A stretch of 59,292 bases of DNA from Lachnospiraceae bacterium (GTDB lineage: Bacteria > Bacillota > Clostridia > Lachnospirales > Lachnospiraceae), in assembly GCA_024694055.1 (NCBI GenBank), contig JAILKC010000171.1:1-59292 (forward strand), written 5' to 3'. Below the pieces are notes generated by a model. The model saw only the letters and a list, made by a program, of their open reading frames with translations, was not told the DNA's origin and did not search any database. A program made the translations under genes and the position numbers. How positions within the stretch are numbered: position 1 is the stretch's first letter; each line of letters starts with the position of its first letter. Below are positions 34,840 to 44,630 of the stretch, piece after piece.

Positions 34840-36357
34840 TTATACCTCTCCAAACAACCTTCTCTTTCTGGCTATCATCTCATCGATATTCTCCAGATAC
34901 AATTTAAGATCCTTATGTGTATCACAGCGTTCTATCCTTCCGGCCTGACTGCCCGTATACACATGCTTGGATACGGTGCCCGCCCCAAGCGCCACAATAT
35001 CCTGGACCTCTTCCATCATAAGTATGTTATATATGCCCGCACGTCCATCTCTGGCATATCCGGTGTTCTCCAAATTGCCGCTTATGTTCTTCTGCCTGTA
35101 GAGATAATACGGTTTAAGTCCCATGTCATTTGCCGCTTCCTCCGTAAGACTCATCGCCTCTTCATAATCGATATCCGTGTTGCGCAGACAGACATCAGTG
35201 TCATGTATGTCTTTTCTTCCTTCAACCAAAAGTTCAGCCAGCTTACTGCCCCTCTTGACCGCAAGTGCATGCACCGTAAGATCATCGGGTCTTAAGCCTG
35301 ATATGATATCAAGCGTATGTCGGACATCATCCGTATTCTCCCCCGGAAGTCCGAGTATTATATCCATATTGATATTGTCAAATCCAACTTTTCTGGCAAG
35401 CTCATACGCTTCTATGGTCTGGGCCGCAGTCGCTCTTCTGCCGATCAGCCTAAGCGTATCCTCATTCATTGTCTGTGGATTAACGCTTATCCTGTCAACA
35501 CCGAGCGCAAGCAAAGTCTTAAGCTTTTCTTCGTCGATGGAATCCGCTCTGCCGGCCTCGACAGTAAACTCCCTTATGGCGGACAGATCGATACGCTTAC
35601 TTACATAGCTGATCAGCTCTTTAAGCTGTGATGCACTTAAAGTAGTCGGAGTCCCACCGCCTATATATATACTGTCAAGACGTCTTCCCGCAAAATCGGC
35701 AGCAACATAGTCTATCTCTTTTTTCACCGCATCTATATATCCGTCGATCGCATCCCTGTATGCCGCTATCGGATATGACATAAAGGAACAGTACAGGCAG
35801 GTCGTTGGACAGAAAGGTATGCCAATATACAAGCTGTAGCCCAAGGCAAGGGTCTCCCTGTCTCCTATGTCAGCCATGATCTTCTGTTCTCTTACGGCTA
35901 TATCTGCAGCCAGGACTGCTTTTTTCTCAGAACAAAGATAGAAATCCCGCATATAGCTGACTGTATCAGCCACACTCCTGCCATCCTCCATGCATCCCAT
36001 GGCCAGCTTGGTCGGACGGATCCCCGTAAGTGTGCCCCACGGAAGTTCCCTGCCTGTATGATCAGCCAAAGCGCGGTACAAGCGCCGCTTAAGTTCACTC
36101 TTGTATGCCGAACGCTCTGAATTTACAGACATCCCTATCTCATACTTTTTTCCACGGATAGAAATATATGAGTCCGAAGTAACGATGTCTATGCAAACTC
36201 CCTCCTCCTCAAGCAAATCACCTGTCTTATGAGCAGATACCCGCACATCATCCGCCGGATAAAAAGCCTTGATAAGAGAATGCACATCATACGAAAAGCT
36301 CTCATCATCAATGTATACATATATGCAGTTATCCGTAGTCCTATCCGTCTTTTTCAT
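34840..36357 (-). CDS. hemZ: HemZ-type radical SAM protein (coproporphyrinogen dehydrogenase-like)
   Basis: A 505-residue radical SAM protein with C183-x3-C187-x2-C190 (C-P-T-T-C-L-Y-C) for the 4Fe-4S cluster, G-G-G-T-P-T as the SAM motif, and a 170-residue N-terminal domain as in HemZ. HemZ is grouped with HemN-type enzymes acting on coproporphyrinogen III; its exact reaction is less well proven. It is upstream of the small Cys-rich gene. Confidence 0.88.
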   Translation of the reverse strand: MKKTDRTTDNCIYVYIDDESFSYDVHSLIKAFYPADDVRVSAHKTGDLLEEEGVCIDIVTSDSYISIRGKKYEIGMSVNSERSAYKSELKRRLYRALADHTGRELPWGTLTGIRPTKLAMGCMEDGRSVADTVSYMRDFYLCSEKKAVLAADIAVREQKIMADIGDRETLALGYSLYIGIPFCPTTCLYCSFMSYPIAAYRDAIDGYIDAVKKEIDYVAADFAGRRLDSIYIGGGTPTTLSASQLKELISYVSKRIDLSAIREFTVEAGRADSIDEEKLKTLLALGVDRISVNPQTMNEDTLRLIGRRATAAQTIEAYELARKVGFDNINMDIILGLPGENTDDVRHTLDIISGLRPDDLTVHALAVKRGSKLAELLVEGRKDIHDTDVCLRNTDIDYEEAMSLTEEAANDMGLKPYYLYRQKNISGNLENTGYARDGRAGIYNILMMEEVQDIVALGAGTVSKHVYTGSQAGRIERCDTHKDLKLYLENIDEMIARKRRLFGEV

Positions 36358-36498
36358 CGTCTTTTGATACTCACGTCAAATTGCCTGCCTACTATAATAC
36401 ACCCACATTTAAAGCCAATCAATTATTTTGTGCCATGCGTGCATCCAAAAAAGCGTATGCATACAGCTTATTTTTTCCACATCTTCGGACAAATGTTG

Positions 36499-36512
36499 TA
36501 TACTTTAGTATA
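36499..36512. promoter_or_regulatory. Operator-like palindrome upstream of the antiporter fusion gene
   Basis: TATACT-TT-AGTATA, a perfect 14-base palindrome that includes a possible -10 (TATACT). It lies about 75 bases before the start at 36586. A stem-loop (TTGCACG 36549-36555 / CGTGCAA 36564-36570) follows in the leader. Confidence 0.45.
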
Positions 36513-36585
36513 AGTGTCCATCGAGAGACTGAATTTATGAAAGATACATTGCACGTAAGCTTTCGTGCAACTGTCAAAAGGATCA

Positions 36586-38511
36586 ATGAACAAGAAGATT
36601 AACGACAGTTATATAAGAGAGTTCTTCTGTATTCCCGATACAGAAGAAGGCCAAAGTGAAGTCCGTGAGATAAAAAGCAAACTCACGGAAAAAAAATATG
36701 AAAACGGACATGACATATGTGTCATTGACGAAGAACCCGATGGTATGTACTTCCTTGAATCGGGCACGGCAGTCGTACTTGGCCGCGAAGGAGAACAGAT
36801 CAATATCATGCACAGAGGTCAGTACTTTGGCGAATATGCCGTCCTCTCCGGTCGCAAACGCCTGTCCACTGTCCGCGCTCTTGGCAAGTGCATCGTATAT
36901 AAGCTGAGCTCGGAAGACCTCAAATTCTTCTTAAAAGCTCATCCGCATATATACGGAGAGCTTATGAAACGTGTCTATGGGCAGGTATCACGCAAGCATG
37001 CTCAGATCCTTGCGCTCTCTTCCATGAACAAAGGCATAATGCAGCATCCGTCAAATCTCACTCCTACACCGAGAAACAGACTGATCCTTCATTACAGCAT
37101 ATTGGCGGTGATATATGCTCTGGCTGCATATCTGGTTCCGGGTCGGACAAATGCTCCGCTTTTTATATTGCCGCTTATCTTCATGCCCTTATACATGATC
37201 TTTTCCAAGCGTACGCTTGAATCACTTATTGCCTCGATCATATTTGCGAGCATCCTGGTGTCCAGAAACGGTATGACTGCCGGCCTGGCAGACTCGATCA
37301 TGGATACGATGGGCGACTCCGGCAATGTATTTACAGTACTTGTCATGGCTCTTATCGGTGCAGTCGTTACTCTGATCGAAGCTTCAGGCGGTATCACAGC
37401 ATTCAGAAAATTCCTTGAAAAGCATGCTACTACAACAAGGCGGGTATTTCTGCTGTCATACTTTATCATGCTCATAACTGCGATAGACGATTCACTTAAT
37501 ATGCAAACATCCTCTTTCGCATCCTATAACAGCGCAAGGGAAAAAGGTATAGTGCGCGAGAAAATGGCTCTCATCCACAGTATGCTGCCCACGGTGTTCA
37601 GTTCATTCATCCCCATCTCACTGTGGGGAATATATGTCCTAGGTACACTTAAGATGACCTACGGTAGCGCGGCTACGCTGCTGTTATGCAGATCCATTCC
37701 GTACAATCTCTTTTCCGTGATCACGGTTCCGGTCATGCTTCTTTTTGCATTTGACAAACTGTATAAGAGCAGACCGATAAAAGAAGCCGAGGAGCGATTT
37801 AAAACCTCTCACGTTTTATGGCCTAACGGAAGCGAGCGATATCTTAACACGGATGAATCCGAAGTATGGGGTGAGATCTCCAACGTTATGCTTCCTTTGG
37901 CTGTATATGTGGTCAGTTCTTTGGTGACCAGATCGATATTCAACAAAGGGTTCATCTTGGACAGCGCAGTTGGACTGGTAACAGCGATCATCTTTATGTT
38001 CCTCTTCTATTGCGCCAAGGGCATGATGTCTCCGGAAGAGTTTACTGAAAACCTTGCCGGGGGAATATCGGCAACAGGACTTCCCATCATCATGTATCTG
38101 CTTACCATGTGTTTTTCTTCTCTGCTCATCAGATGCAATCTTGAAGAGTACTTTGAAGACATAATAGACAGCACCATACAGTTAAGATCTCTTTTGCCGG
38201 TTGTGGTATTCATAGTCTGTACTCTGCTCACCATGTTACTCGGCTCATCCTGGGCCATGTATGCCATAGCGATCCCCACCGTATTACACCTGGTAAGACC
38301 GCTTGGACTCGATCCGGCGATATTCGTGGGCGCGATCACTGCTGCCGGGATAGCCGGCGAGAAGAACTGCATGTATACATCCGATGCCCAGAATGTCGGA
38401 GGTGCAATAGGCTGCAACCCGACAGTTGTCTTTAAAGTAAGAATAACCTACAGCGTAGCCATATCCATACTGGCTGCCATAGGTTATACCATCATCGGCT
38501 TTGTAATGTAA
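36586..38511 (+). CDS. Cyclic-nucleotide-binding domain fused to NhaC-type antiporter
   Basis: A 641-residue fusion. Residues 1-130 are a cNMP-binding domain with a phosphate-binding cassette (F-G-E-Y-A-V-L-S-G-R-K-R-L-S-T-V), so Glu and Arg are present. Residues about 150-641 hold 11-13 transmembrane helices in NhaC/YfcC-like order, with A-I-D-D-S-L-N-M-Q and L-L-G-S-S-W-A motifs typical of Na+/H+ antiporters. Nucleotide-gated transport is inferred. The ATG at 36586 has AAAGGA upstream. It is the only large plus-strand gene in this region. Confidence 0.85.
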   Translation: MNKKINDSYIREFFCIPDTEEGQSEVREIKSKLTEKKYENGHDICVIDEEPDGMYFLESGTAVVLGREGEQINIMHRGQYFGEYAVLSGRKRLSTVRALGKCIVYKLSSEDLKFFLKAHPHIYGELMKRVYGQVSRKHAQILALSSMNKGIMQHPSNLTPTPRNRLILHYSILAVIYALAAYLVPGRTNAPLFILPLIFMPLYMIFSKRTLESLIASIIFASILVSRNGMTAGLADSIMDTMGDSGNVFTVLVMALIGAVVTLIEASGGITAFRKFLEKHATTTRRVFLLSYFIMLITAIDDSLNMQTSSFASYNSAREKGIVREKMALIHSMLPTVFSSFIPISLWGIYVLGTLKMTYGSAATLLLCRSIPYNLFSVITVPVMLLFAFDKLYKSRPIKEAEERFKTSHVLWPNGSERYLNTDESEVWGEISNVMLPLAVYVVSSLVTRSIFNKGFILDSAVGLVTAIIFMFLFYCAKGMMSPEEFTENLAGGISATGLPIIMYLLTMCFSSLLIRCNLEEYFEDIIDSTIQLRSLLPVVVFIVCTLLTMLLGSSWAMYAIAIPTVLHLVRPLGLDPAIFVGAITAAGIAGEKNCMYTSDAQNVGGAIGCNPTVVFKVRITYSVAISILAAIGYTIIGFVM

Positions 38512-38522
38512 GTGCCTTTCTC

Positions 38523-38783
38523 TTATTCAAATGACTCCGCTATCATCCTGTTAATGATATCGATATTGTCATATTCATGCGGAAAGCGACATCCGATACA
38601 GCTTTTTATCATCCTGCCGTTCTTTTCCTTATAAGCAGGATTGCCGGGGCAGTCTGTTTTTGCATAGAACGGACAGTAACAGAACATACAGTTGATATGT
38701 TCCGTCCCCTTATGACATGGATAATACTTACAGTCTCTGTTTTCAAAATATCCGGATCCGTTAACATACTTTTCATCTGCCAT
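38523..38783 (-). CDS. Cysteine-rich small domain protein
   Basis: An 86-residue protein with nine Cys in C-x4-C, C-x2-C-x-C and C-x2-C groups (Y-Y-P-C-H, C-M-F-C-Y-C-P-F-Y, S-C-I-G-C). The pattern matches the Cys-rich small domain found beside cobalamin biosynthesis genes; likely binds zinc or an Fe-S cluster. Function unproven. It is the last gene of the cobalamin operon, overlapping the cbiA end by 11 bases. Confidence 0.85.
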   Translation of the reverse strand: MADEKYVNGSGYFENRDCKYYPCHKGTEHINCMFCYCPFYAKTDCPGNPAYKEKNGRMIKSCIGCRFPHEYDNIDIINRMIAESFE

Positions 38784-40134
38784 CTGACATCACCTCAACA
38801 AAATGTTGCAAGAACCTCGGAGCCGATCTGTAATACATATGCATAAACCCCCATACATGATCTCTGCCCGCATACATGGATCTGTAGCTTATATCAGTCC
38901 CTGCCTTCCTTACCGTCACGGCGTCACCATCAGCCGTACTGACATATCTGTGAAACTCATGTCCTTTCATGCCGTCAAGTTCATCTTCCGATTCGATCTC
39001 AACGTATCCAAATCGCTTGAGTTCCTCAGACCATACACAACGTCCGGGGATCACTCCGGTCATCTTATACGGATTACCTTTCTTATCTTCTATCTCCTCA
39101 TGCAGATACATAAATCCACCACACTCAGCCAATGACGGAAGACCGTTTTCTATGGCTTTTCTTACACAATCAAGCATAGATTTATTATCCGAAAGTTCCT
39201 TAAGATGCAGTTCGGGGTATCCGCCGCCAAAATAGATCCCGTGGATATCTTTTGGAAGTTCCTTATCATGTAATGGCGAGAAATACACTATCTCCGTTCC
39301 AAGTTCCTCAAAAAGTTTTAGATTCTCCTTATAATAAAAGCAGAAGGCCTCATCCTTCGCCACCGCAATCCTAATATTTACATCCTCGCATACGACTCTT
39401 TTATCCGCATCATCCCGGAATTCAATATCTTTGGCTTTATCCATGATATCAACTATGGCTGCCGTATCAAATGTCGTCTTCATGACATCGGATATCTTAT
39501 CTATCTTTTCTTTGATATCACTTATCTCAGAAGGCATCATAAGTCCCAAATGCCTGCTGCCGATCTCTGCATCCTTGATATGAGGAAGATATCCGACTGT
39601 CCTCACATCATATCCGTCTCTTTTAAGCTCTTCATCAAGAAATGCCGATATCTTTTCATAGAATCTTTTGCTTACGCGGTTAAGTATTATCCCGCGTATC
39701 AGCCTTAAAGAGTCATCTGCAAGAATACCTTTGATCACTGACAGCAGAGTCCTTGCACTTCCTCCGGCATCGACCACAAGTATGACGGGCGTAGAAGTCC
39801 TGCAGGCCACATCATATGACGAGGCCTTGATATCAAGTCCCCCAAGACCGTCATATATGCCCATCACGCCCTCCATAAGGGCATATTCATTATCACAGCC
39901 GGCCAATATCTCACATATTGCCTGATCGTCGCAGAAATATGTGTCCAGATTGCCTCCGTATATTCCGAGCACCGTCTTATGAAACATCGGGTCTATGTAA
40001 TCCGGACCGCACTTATATGATGTGACATCCATATTCATTTTTTTCAGCAGATTCAGTAATCCGCATGTGATCATTGTCTTGCCGCTTCCGCTTCCCGCAG
40101 CTGCGATCATGACGCGATTAAGTCTCTTTTTCAT
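38773..40134 (-). CDS. cbiA: Cobyrinate a,c-diamide synthase
   Basis: A 453-residue ATP- and glutamine-dependent amidotransferase that amidates cobyrinate side chains a and c. The N-terminal P-loop is seen as G-S-G-S-G-K-T, with K-C-G-P-D-Y-I-D-P. The C-terminal class I glutaminase domain carries A-E-C-G-G-F (Cys nucleophile). Length is typical. The start overlaps the upstream stop (ATGA). Confidence 0.95.
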   Translation of the reverse strand: MKKRLNRVMIAAAGSGSGKTMITCGLLNLLKKMNMDVTSYKCGPDYIDPMFHKTVLGIYGGNLDTYFCDDQAICEILAGCDNEYALMEGVMGIYDGLGGLDIKASSYDVACRTSTPVILVVDAGGSARTLLSVIKGILADDSLRLIRGIILNRVSKRFYEKISAFLDEELKRDGYDVRTVGYLPHIKDAEIGSRHLGLMMPSEISDIKEKIDKISDVMKTTFDTAAIVDIMDKAKDIEFRDDADKRVVCEDVNIRIAVAKDEAFCFYYKENLKLFEELGTEIVYFSPLHDKELPKDIHGIYFGGGYPELHLKELSDNKSMLDCVRKAIENGLPSLAECGGFMYLHEEIEDKKGNPYKMTGVIPGRCVWSEELKRFGYVEIESEDELDGMKGHEFHRYVSTADGDAVTVRKAGTDISYRSMYAGRDHVWGFMHMYYRSAPRFLQHFVEVMSDGR

Positions 40135-42173
40135 GATCCTCCAAGATAAAAAGATGCAATCATCACAGGATTGTTGCTCATCATCAGATGATAGTCCCCG
40201 AGTTCTTTTGCCACGCTTCCTGATATCTGCTCTATTTTTAGTTCACTTACAGCCGGATCCGCAGCAAGTCCACTCACTTCACTCATGGTCTCTATGCTCA
40301 CCGCAGTTATGACGACTCTTATCCTCTTCTTCGCTTTCTTAAGATGCTCGAGGACATCCTGCAGCCTTCCGGATGAGCCCCCGATAAAAACGCTGTCCGG
40401 CGTATCGCAACGTGCAAAGGTACCCGGAGCTTCACCTTCCTTTACCATGATATTTCGGATACCGAATTTTACGATATTCTTATTCTGTATATCCAAGGCA
40501 TCTGTATCCTTTTCGAACGAATAAACCTTTAATGTATCCGAAAGAGCCGCCGCCTCTATGCATATCGAACCTGTTCCGCTGCCTACGTCATAGAGTACAT
40601 CACCCTCCTTTAAGTTAAGCAGACGCACGATCTCATGCCTTATCATGCCCTTTGTCATCGGCGTCTTATTGCGTGCAAATTCTTCATCTTCCATATATGG
40701 GATCAACGGCCTGCGATGTATGGCATTATTCTTTATATATGCGATATACAGTCCCTTTCCCTGCACTTTTGTCGCTTCTTTAAGTGTCAGTTCAATGATC
40801 TTTTCATCATCATATGAAAGCCTCATTGCAAGCGTAATGGTCACATCCGCATGCACGTCTGTAAGCGCCCTTGCAAGCGCACCCACATCATCTCCCGATG
40901 AAAGCAGTAAGACAGACTTTTCTCTTGTCAGTACCTTTAGCGCGGCATCAGCATAATCCTTATCCTCATTCTTTTTATGAAGGCTGTAAATATATGCATC
41001 GCTGTAGTCGATACCAAGCCTTGCAGCCAGTGCACTGACCGAAGATATACCGGGATATCGCGAAAAAGACAGACTGTATTCTCCCATGCTGTCTGCCAGT
41101 TCTCTTATCTTACCTTCAAATCCCGTTGCTCCGCTGTAAAGGCCGATATCTCCCGAATATATCACGGCTGCCCGAACCGAATCGACATCTGCCTTTGCCA
41201 GTACTTTCGCTATATCTTCAGCCGTATAGCAATCATGCTTTTTTACGCCCCCAAAAGGCTCTATAAGTCTCGACGCCCCGAATATCACATCCGCACTCTC
41301 AACCGCCTTTTTTGCCTCACAGGTCATACCGTCAAGCGATCCCATACCTATACCTATCAGATCAAAATGTATATGTCTCTTAACCGTACGTTCAGTTCTA
41401 AATTTATCCTCAGTAATTGCCTTATATGCTTCATCCGCACTTACCCCACATTTCTCATCCGGATGACGGATAAGCAGGCACGGAATGCCGGCCAAAACAG
41501 ATGCTTTTATCTTTTCATCAAGTCCTCCCGTCCTGCCGCTTTCCTTACTGACCATACAGGCAATATCATACTGCTTGATAAGTGCAAGATTGGTGTCCGC
41601 ATTAAATGGCCCATGCAATGCGATTATATGATCATTCCTGATCCCGGCTTTCTCACATGCCTCTATTGCCGCCACGGAAGGCAATACCCTCACATATACA
41701 CGACTTATGTCTGTAAACGCTTCCCTTATAAGGCCTATATCCTTACTGCCCGTAGTAAACAGTACGTTACCCTCATACCCGGCTGCGCTCTCAAAACATC
41801 CTCTTATATCATCATACAGCGTCACATTATCCGGATAATCCTTATCTTCCATACACTCTCTTAAAACTCTGATATATCTTATGTCTCTGTCCCCTATAGC
41901 CTTCCTAATATTCTCGCTTACCTGTGTAGCAAAAGGATGTGTTGCATCTGCCACGATCTTAACACCATCGTCAAAGAGCGCTTCCATATCGGTCACATCT
42001 TTACGCCCCTCCAATATCAGAACGTGATCTCCCTTATGCTGCATCATTTCACCGTATTCGGTTGCAACACATACGGTATGAGGCACACCGGCATCACTCA
42101 GTCTGTCTGACAGTTCTCTTCCTTCAGTTGTCCCGGAAAAAATGACCGTTTTTAATCTGTCATCGTTCTTCAC
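40131..42173 (-). CDS. Trifunctional CbiJ-CbiE-CbiT fusion
   Basis: A 680-residue fusion. Residues about 10-255 are precorrin-6A/cobalt-precorrin-6A reductase (CbiJ/CobK; S-G-T-T-E-G-R-E-L, D-A-T-H-P-F-A). About 275-465 are the CbiE methylase (G-I-G-M-G-S-L-D-G-M-T). About 480-680 are CbiT (D-V-G-S-G-T-G-S-I, SAM motif). These carry out the reduction, C5/C15 methylation and C12 decarboxylation steps. CbiE-CbiT fusion is common (CobL); adding CbiJ in front is less so. The GTG at 42173 has AGAGGG 7 bases upstream; a GTG at 42206 would give 691 residues but overlaps cbiH by 47 bases. Confidence 0.9.
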   Translation of the reverse strand: MKNDDRLKTVIFSGTTEGRELSDRLSDAGVPHTVCVATEYGEMMQHKGDHVLILEGRKDVTDMEALFDDGVKIVADATHPFATQVSENIRKAIGDRDIRYIRVLRECMEDKDYPDNVTLYDDIRGCFESAAGYEGNVLFTTGSKDIGLIREAFTDISRVYVRVLPSVAAIEACEKAGIRNDHIIALHGPFNADTNLALIKQYDIACMVSKESGRTGGLDEKIKASVLAGIPCLLIRHPDEKCGVSADEAYKAITEDKFRTERTVKRHIHFDLIGIGMGSLDGMTCEAKKAVESADVIFGASRLIEPFGGVKKHDCYTAEDIAKVLAKADVDSVRAAVIYSGDIGLYSGATGFEGKIRELADSMGEYSLSFSRYPGISSVSALAARLGIDYSDAYIYSLHKKNEDKDYADAALKVLTREKSVLLLSSGDDVGALARALTDVHADVTITLAMRLSYDDEKIIELTLKEATKVQGKGLYIAYIKNNAIHRRPLIPYMEDEEFARNKTPMTKGMIRHEIVRLLNLKEGDVLYDVGSGTGSICIEAAALSDTLKVYSFEKDTDALDIQNKNIVKFGIRNIMVKEGEAPGTFARCDTPDSVFIGGSSGRLQDVLEHLKKAKKRIRVVITAVSIETMSEVSGLAADPAVSELKIEQISGSVAKELGDYHLMMSNNPVMIASFYLGGS

Positions 42174-42903
42174 TCTTATACCCTCTCGGCGTAACAAATC
42201 TTCCACCTATCACTTTACTCTGCATATTTCCTATGAACACTGTTGTGAACATATCTGTATCTTTATTCTTAAGCTCTGCAAAACTGCATATCTCATGACT
42301 CTCTCCATCCCTGCCTATATTGTGCACCAAACCGCATACCCGCGATGGTTCGATGTATTCTGCCAGAATGTCGCACGCATTCTTAAAATGTGCAGGTCTT
42401 CCCTTGCTCGAAGGGTTATATATGACCGTTACGAAATCTCCCTTAGCCGCATATATCAATCTCGTCTTGATAAGCTCCCACGGTGTCATAAGATCACTCA
42501 AACTTATCACGCAAAAATCATGTCCTATGGGCGCGCCCAGAACCGCACTTCCCGAAAGTGCGGCAGTAACTCCGGCCACCACTTCTATATCCACCTCAGG
42601 ATGCTCCTTCGCTATCGCTATCATAAGAGAAGCCATTCCATATACTCCGGCATCTCCGCTGCATATAAGGCTCACAGTCTTACCCGACAACGCCCTTTCA
42701 AGACAAAGTTCACATCTCTTTTCTTCCTCTTTCATTCCGGTGAAAAGCAGTTCCTTACCCAAAGGGGCATACCTGCCCTTTATCAGATCTATATATACCT
42801 TATATCCTGCTATCACATCAGAGGCTTCAAGCGCCGCAGCCGCCTCCTGTGTCATGTATTCTTCCCCGCCCGGGCCCATGCCCACCACATATATCTTTGC
42901 CAT
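42160..42903 (-). CDS. cbiH: Cobalt-precorrin-3 C17-methyltransferase
   Basis: A 247-residue SAM-dependent tetrapyrrole methyltransferase with V-V-G-M-G-P-G-G (residues 5-12) and C-S-G-D-A-G-V-Y-G-M. This is the CbiH/CobJ form, performing ring contraction and C17 methylation. It starts immediately after the cbiG stop. Confidence 0.94.
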   Translation of the reverse strand: MAKIYVVGMGPGGEEYMTQEAAAALEASDVIAGYKVYIDLIKGRYAPLGKELLFTGMKEEEKRCELCLERALSGKTVSLICSGDAGVYGMASLMIAIAKEHPEVDIEVVAGVTAALSGSAVLGAPIGHDFCVISLSDLMTPWELIKTRLIYAAKGDFVTVIYNPSSKGRPAHFKNACDILAEYIEPSRVCGLVHNIGRDGESHEICSFAELKNKDTDMFTTVFIGNMQSKVIGGRFVTPRGYKSEER

Positions 42904-43863
42904 CTATAATGCGCTCCTTAATGCCAGCGCCATGGTAACACCGGCTCCTTTTCTTTTTCCGATCACAAGTTTTCCGTTATTTTTTGTTAAAAGCATGGCT
43001 GCCCGCTCACACACATTGTCACAACCCGTAACTTCTTTAACAAATTCGGATGAAGAAAAATCTCCTTTTGCCTGCATGAGCATCTCGGATGTAAATGTCA
43101 CAAATGGTATCCTGTGTCTTGCAGAAAAGGCAAGCAGTCCTTCTTCCCCCGCCTTAAGGTCTATGGAAGCAAAGGCATATATATCTTCATATCCTATACC
43201 GGCCTCTGAAAATATCTCTTCTGCCACGGCCTCTATGTCATCTGCGCTTTTCCCCTTCTTACAGCCTATTCCAAGCACATAGCGCTTGGGCGAAAGCCAC
43301 AGGGCATCTCCATGTATCTGCTCGCCGGATATGAAAATATCGCATTCTTCTTTTGGCGGATAATCCCTCACACATATGGTTATGGGCTTTTCCCTAAGTG
43401 CCTTCGCAGAAACTTTCTTGACAGCGTCTTTGTTACGTATGGTCAGTCTGTTATTAAGTGCATACATATCGCATGAAAAAACTTCATTAATGTCAGTTGC
43501 CGTGGTAGTGACACACTCTGCCGAAAGCACTTCTGCGATCTTAGAAGCAAGCGCATTGCCTCCGCCCACATGCCCCGACAGGATCGGTATCACATACCTA
43601 CCCATTTCATCCGTTACAATAACCGGAATATCGGTAAGCTTATCCTTAACAAACGGAGCAATAAAACGTACAGCTATTCCGCAGGCCGACACAAACAGCA
43701 AGGGGATCCCTTCTTCAAAGCAACCTCTCACATAATCTGCAGTATCATCTTTACCACCACGCAGATAATCATCGATCACGATCTCAGATCCTTTTATAGC
43801 CGCACTAAGCGATTCTATAAGTTTTTCTCCGTTTTCAGTAAAACATATACACCTTATATTCAT
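42904..43863 (-). CDS. cbiG: Cobalt-precorrin-5A hydrolase
   Basis: A 319-residue CbiG with an N-terminal domain (F-V-S-A-C-G-I-A-V-R, L-S-G-H-V-G-G-G-N) and the C-terminal domain beginning V-L-G-I-G-C-K-K-G-K. It opens the delta-lactone ring and releases acetaldehyde, an oxygen-independent step that marks the anaerobic route. The start overlaps the cbiF stop. Confidence 0.94.
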   Translation of the reverse strand: MNIRCICFTENGEKLIESLSAAIKGSEIVIDDYLRGGKDDTADYVRGCFEEGIPLLFVSACGIAVRFIAPFVKDKLTDIPVIVTDEMGRYVIPILSGHVGGGNALASKIAEVLSAECVTTTATDINEVFSCDMYALNNRLTIRNKDAVKKVSAKALREKPITICVRDYPPKEECDIFISGEQIHGDALWLSPKRYVLGIGCKKGKSADDIEAVAEEIFSEAGIGYEDIYAFASIDLKAGEEGLLAFSARHRIPFVTFTSEMLMQAKGDFSSSEFVKEVTGCDNVCERAAMLLTKNNGKLVIGKRKGAGVTMALALRSAL

Positions 43864-44630
43864 TCCTTCGCCCTTCGATACTCAGTAGAAAAATCAGGCG
43901 CATAAAGTCTTGATCTTTCAAAGCCGGAATCATTAAGTGCGTCTCCCACAAGGATGATCGCCGTCTTTTTTATCCCGTTCTTAACAGCAGTCTCATGAAG
44001 AGTGCCGACGCTGCACTTCATTATCTTTTCATCAGGCCATGTAGCCTTATATACTATCGCCGCAGGGGTATCCGCTTCATATCCGCCCGCAATGAGACTG
44101 TCAGAAAGCTCCTTTGTAAGTGAGGAACTTAAGTATACAGCCATTGAAGCATGATGCGAAGCAAGCTTTTCAATGCTCTCCTTAGGGGGCACCTTAGTCC
44201 TGCCTTCCATCCTGGTGATTATAAGTGATTGCGATATCCCCGGCAGAGTATATTCCAAGTCAAGGGAAGCCGCCGCTCCAAACGCAGCACTGACTCCCGG
44301 GACCGAACTGTATTCTATACCCAGTTTGTCAAGTTCATCCATCTGTTCTCTGACTGCCCCATATATACTCTGGTCGCCGGTGTGTAGCCTTACAACTGAC
44401 TGTCCCGCTCCCACGGCTTTTTTCATCACTTCAAGTACTTCTTCAAGAGTCATGAAAGCACTGTCATATACAGTGGAACCCGCAGCATATTGTAAGAGTT
44501 CCTTATTGACAAGCGACCCCGCATATATCACAACATCCGCTTCATTTAATGCTTTCATACCCCGCAGTGTGATAAGATCCGCAGCACCCGGGCCCGCTCC
44601 CACAAATGTAACTTTACCTCTGGTATTCAT
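43860..44630 (-). CDS. cbiF: Cobalt-precorrin-4 C11-methyltransferase
   Basis: A 256-residue tetrapyrrole methylase with V-G-A-G-P-G-A-A-D-L-I-T near the N-terminus and R-L-H-T-G-D-Q-S-I-Y-G-A, typical of CbiF/CobM. The ATG at 44630 follows GGAG by 7 bases; the 12 residues of a longer frame would lie inside cbiD. Confidence 0.94.
   Translation of the reverse strand: MNTRGKVTFVGAGPGAADLITLRGMKALNEADVVIYAGSLVNKELLQYAAGSTVYDSAFMTLEEVLEVMKKAVGAGQSVVRLHTGDQSIYGAVREQMDELDKLGIEYSSVPGVSAAFGAAASLDLEYTLPGISQSLIITRMEGRTKVPPKESIEKLASHHASMAVYLSSSLTKELSDSLIAGGYEADTPAAIVYKATWPDEKIMKCSVGTLHETAVKNGIKKTAIILVGDALNDSGFERSRLYAPDFSTEYRRAKE

Noticed and set aside
40977-41864. A 295-codon plus-strand frame inside the cbiJ-E-T fusion gene
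   Set aside because: Fully antisense to a gene with three recognisable enzyme domains; rich in Cys, His and Tyr as typical for shadow frames.
42320-43282. A 320-codon plus-strand frame across cbiH and cbiG
   Set aside because: Antisense to two well-supported cobalamin genes and low in complexity (Ser/Pro/Ala-rich shadow).
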